Shown: positions 62,749 through 64,000 of the stretch, in pieces
Layout: the number at the start of each line of letters is the position of its first letter
Position numbering within the stretch: the stretch's first letter is position 1
NCBI GenBank assembly: GCA_002786355.1
Contig: PGCO01000008.1
Location: 1 to 64,000, forward strand
Source of the DNA: Sediminibacterium sp. FEMGT703S
GTDB taxonomy: Bacteria > Bacteroidota > Bacteroidia > Chitinophagales > Chitinophagaceae
Length of the DNA stretch: 64,000 nucleotides
Direction: 5' to 3'
Notes under the pieces: generated by a model
The model's database searches: none
What the model was told of the DNA's origin: nothing
What the model saw: only the letters and a program-made list of their open reading frames with translations
Made by a program: the position numbers and the translations under genes

Positions 62749-64000
62749 TCACTTCACCACACTCAAACGATACTCCTGAATCAATGCAGGATTTTCTGGT
62801 GTTAGTGTAAAGAAGATTTTCAATTTTCCTTTTTCTCCATTGATGATGAATGATCCACGCAGTTGATTCTCTGGTACCAGTTCTTCAATCGTCATAACCT
62901 TTCCAATGGTTTGAAAAGCAGTTGTTGCTTGCTTTACCAAAGAATCGGTATAGTAGTCGTCAAAAAAGTTTTCAGCAAATATGCCTGATTGTTTCGCGTT
63001 AGAAAAGTTGGGCAACAATTTTACCAATTCATTTTTACGTTGATTCAAAATAGTGGAGACGGGTAATTGCATGGGCTTTAAACCTGCTAACTTTATTACA
63101 CTATCCAATACTTTTAAATTAATAGATGTAGTGGGCGCATAGGTTACATTCGCTAACAACACTACGCCAATACCATATTCAGGCATGATGCGCCAATTGC
63201 TTCCGAAGCCAGGTAATCCGCCACTATGTCCAACAAATACTTTGTTATTACAGTCTCTAAAAATATTCAGTCCATATCCATAAGCTGAAACTGCAGGGCA
63301 TGCAATGCCATTCCCATAATTAAAATAAGGATTCATAGAAGCATAACGCCAAGGCTGGTGCATTTCGCGGATACTGCTTCTATTGATGATAATGTTTTCT
63401 GCTTCATTTCTTGCGGGCCATGCTTGTTGGTGCAATGCCATGTACTTACTGAACGATTCAATGGAGGTTATTAATCCCCCCATTGCCCCATAAATACCGT
63501 CGGGTAATAGTGCTTCTTCTTTAAAAGAATCATTTACATAACGATAGCCTTTGGCCAATTGGTCAGTAGGAACTTTACGATAGTCCCAGGCTGCTTGCAT
63601 TCCTAGTCTTTTAAAAAAATGTTGGTTGATGTACTCACTATAAGGAAGGCCTGTAACTTTTTTAATGATTAAACCCAATGTGGCAAATCCTACATTGCTG
63701 TATTCGTATTCGGTACCATTTGCATTCGAAAAACTCAATTGCTTTTTAAACAAGGCAATTAATTCTTCTTCTGTATCGGCCAATTGTCTGTCTCCCCATG
63801 GGTTGTCTTCGGGTAATCCACTGGAATGCGTGAGCAATTCTCTAATGGTAATAGGGGCAGCATCTTTGGTGAGTGCTTGGTTTTTTAATTCAGGAATATA
63901 GTTGGAAACAGGATCGTCTAATTTTAATTTTCCTTCGTCTCTTAATTTAATGATTGCCATGGCGGTAACGCTTTTGCTCATTGAAGCAATGCGATACATG
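62749..64000 (-). CDS. Beta-lactamase-like serine hydrolase, 5' part missing (cut by right edge)
   Basis: 416 residues are visible and the frame is still open at the window end, so the N-terminus is missing. The class C / PBP4*-like active site is present: SMSK (about 7-10 of the visible part) within RIASMSKSVTAMAI, and YEYSNVGFATLG, which holds the Tyr-x-Asn motif. HSGGLPGFGSN is the later HSG/KTG-like motif. Such enzymes act on D-amino acid peptides or esters and are common in Bacteroidota. The C-terminal 25 codons have a stray copy at 59881-59957. It ends 35 bp from the family B gene. Confidence 0.9.
   Translation of the reverse strand, partial: MYRIASMSKSVTAMAIIKLRDEGKLKLDDPVSNYIPELKNQALTKDAAPITIRELLTHSSGLPEDNPWGDRQLADTEEELIALFKKQLSFSNANGTEYEYSNVGFATLGLIIKKVTGLPYSEYINQHFFKRLGMQAAWDYRKVPTDQLAKGYRYVNDSFKEEALLPDGIYGAMGGLITSIESFSKYMALHQQAWPARNEAENIIINRSSIREMHQPWRYASMNPYFNYGNGIACPAVSAYGYGLNIFRDCNNKVFVGHSGGLPGFGSNWRIMPEYGIGVVLLANVTYAPTTSINLKVLDSVIKLAGLKPMQLPVSTILNQRKNELVKLLPNFSNAKQSGIFAENFFDDYYTDSLVKQATTAFQTIGKVMTIEELVPENQLRGSFIINGEKGKLKIFFTLTPENPALIQEYRLSVVK

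Overview
The window looks like a chromosomal segment of a low-GC member of the Bacteroidota, most likely the family Chitinophagaceae. The signs are two tandem SusC/SusD pairs, DUF4836, DUF5606 and DUF1800/DUF1501 genes, a Bacteroidota-type ECF sigma/anti-sigma/Spy-like trio, a GH3-beta-lactamase fusion, many short lipoproteins and little Shine-Dalgarno sequence. This placement is inferred from protein families, not from a marker gene. No tRNA, rRNA, CRISPR array, transposase or integrase was seen.

Layout. 1-9.8 kb: a membrane protein cut by the left edge with a lipoprotein upstream of it, a kinase-like/receiver protein without an ATPase domain, a DUF4836-ABC ATPase-ABC permease operon, a secreted GH3-beta-lactamase fusion, DUF5606 and a DsbA-like protein. 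9.9-16.4 kb: a DegT-type aminotransferase, rpoN, a PAP2-like membrane protein and an RND/MMPL exporter. 16.5-26.5 kb: two SusC-SusD uptake pairs separated by a strong terminator and followed by a small lipoprotein. 26.5-34.5 kb: alaS-gatB-TlpA-like operon, an M23 peptidase, a band-7 protein and a DUF4440 protein. 34.5-39.4 kb: an AlkA-like glycosylase, PEP carboxylase and the sigma/anti-sigma/Spy-like trio. 39.4-47.5 kb: purD, mreB, mreC, mreD, PBP2, rodA and a metallo-hydrolase, all on the minus strand; this is the cell elongation cluster. 47.5-54.2 kb: two peptide transporters (POT, OPT) and a DUF1800-DUF1501 pair.

54.2-62.7 kb is the accessory part. It starts with an AbiEi/AbiEii type IV toxin-antitoxin pair. 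A degenerate second copy of the 3' end of the preceding DUF1501 gene lies on the far side of this pair, as in site-specific integration at a gene end. Then comes an AT-rich array of small secreted proteins and lipoproteins I cannot name. Family A genes lie on the minus strand, often coupled to a lipoprotein gene. Family B genes and two further lipoproteins lie on the plus strand. Three copies of a 240-280 bp intergenic block sit at the divergent points. The first and third copies are identical over 147 bp although the neighbouring coding sequences are strongly diverged. Each copy carries a palindrome, a terminator-like hairpin and a hairpin just before the plus-strand start. Several modules are decayed: frameshifted A genes, truncated lipoprotein genes, and a stray copy of the 3' end of the serine hydrolase gene at the right edge. 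The array has therefore grown and shrunk by duplication and deletion, and it is the best candidate here for an undescribed system. Its function cannot be read from sequence alone.

Start codons were chosen by inspection. Where a longer frame opened with TTG or GTG and a good ATG followed at a signal peptide or family N-terminus, the ATG was taken.
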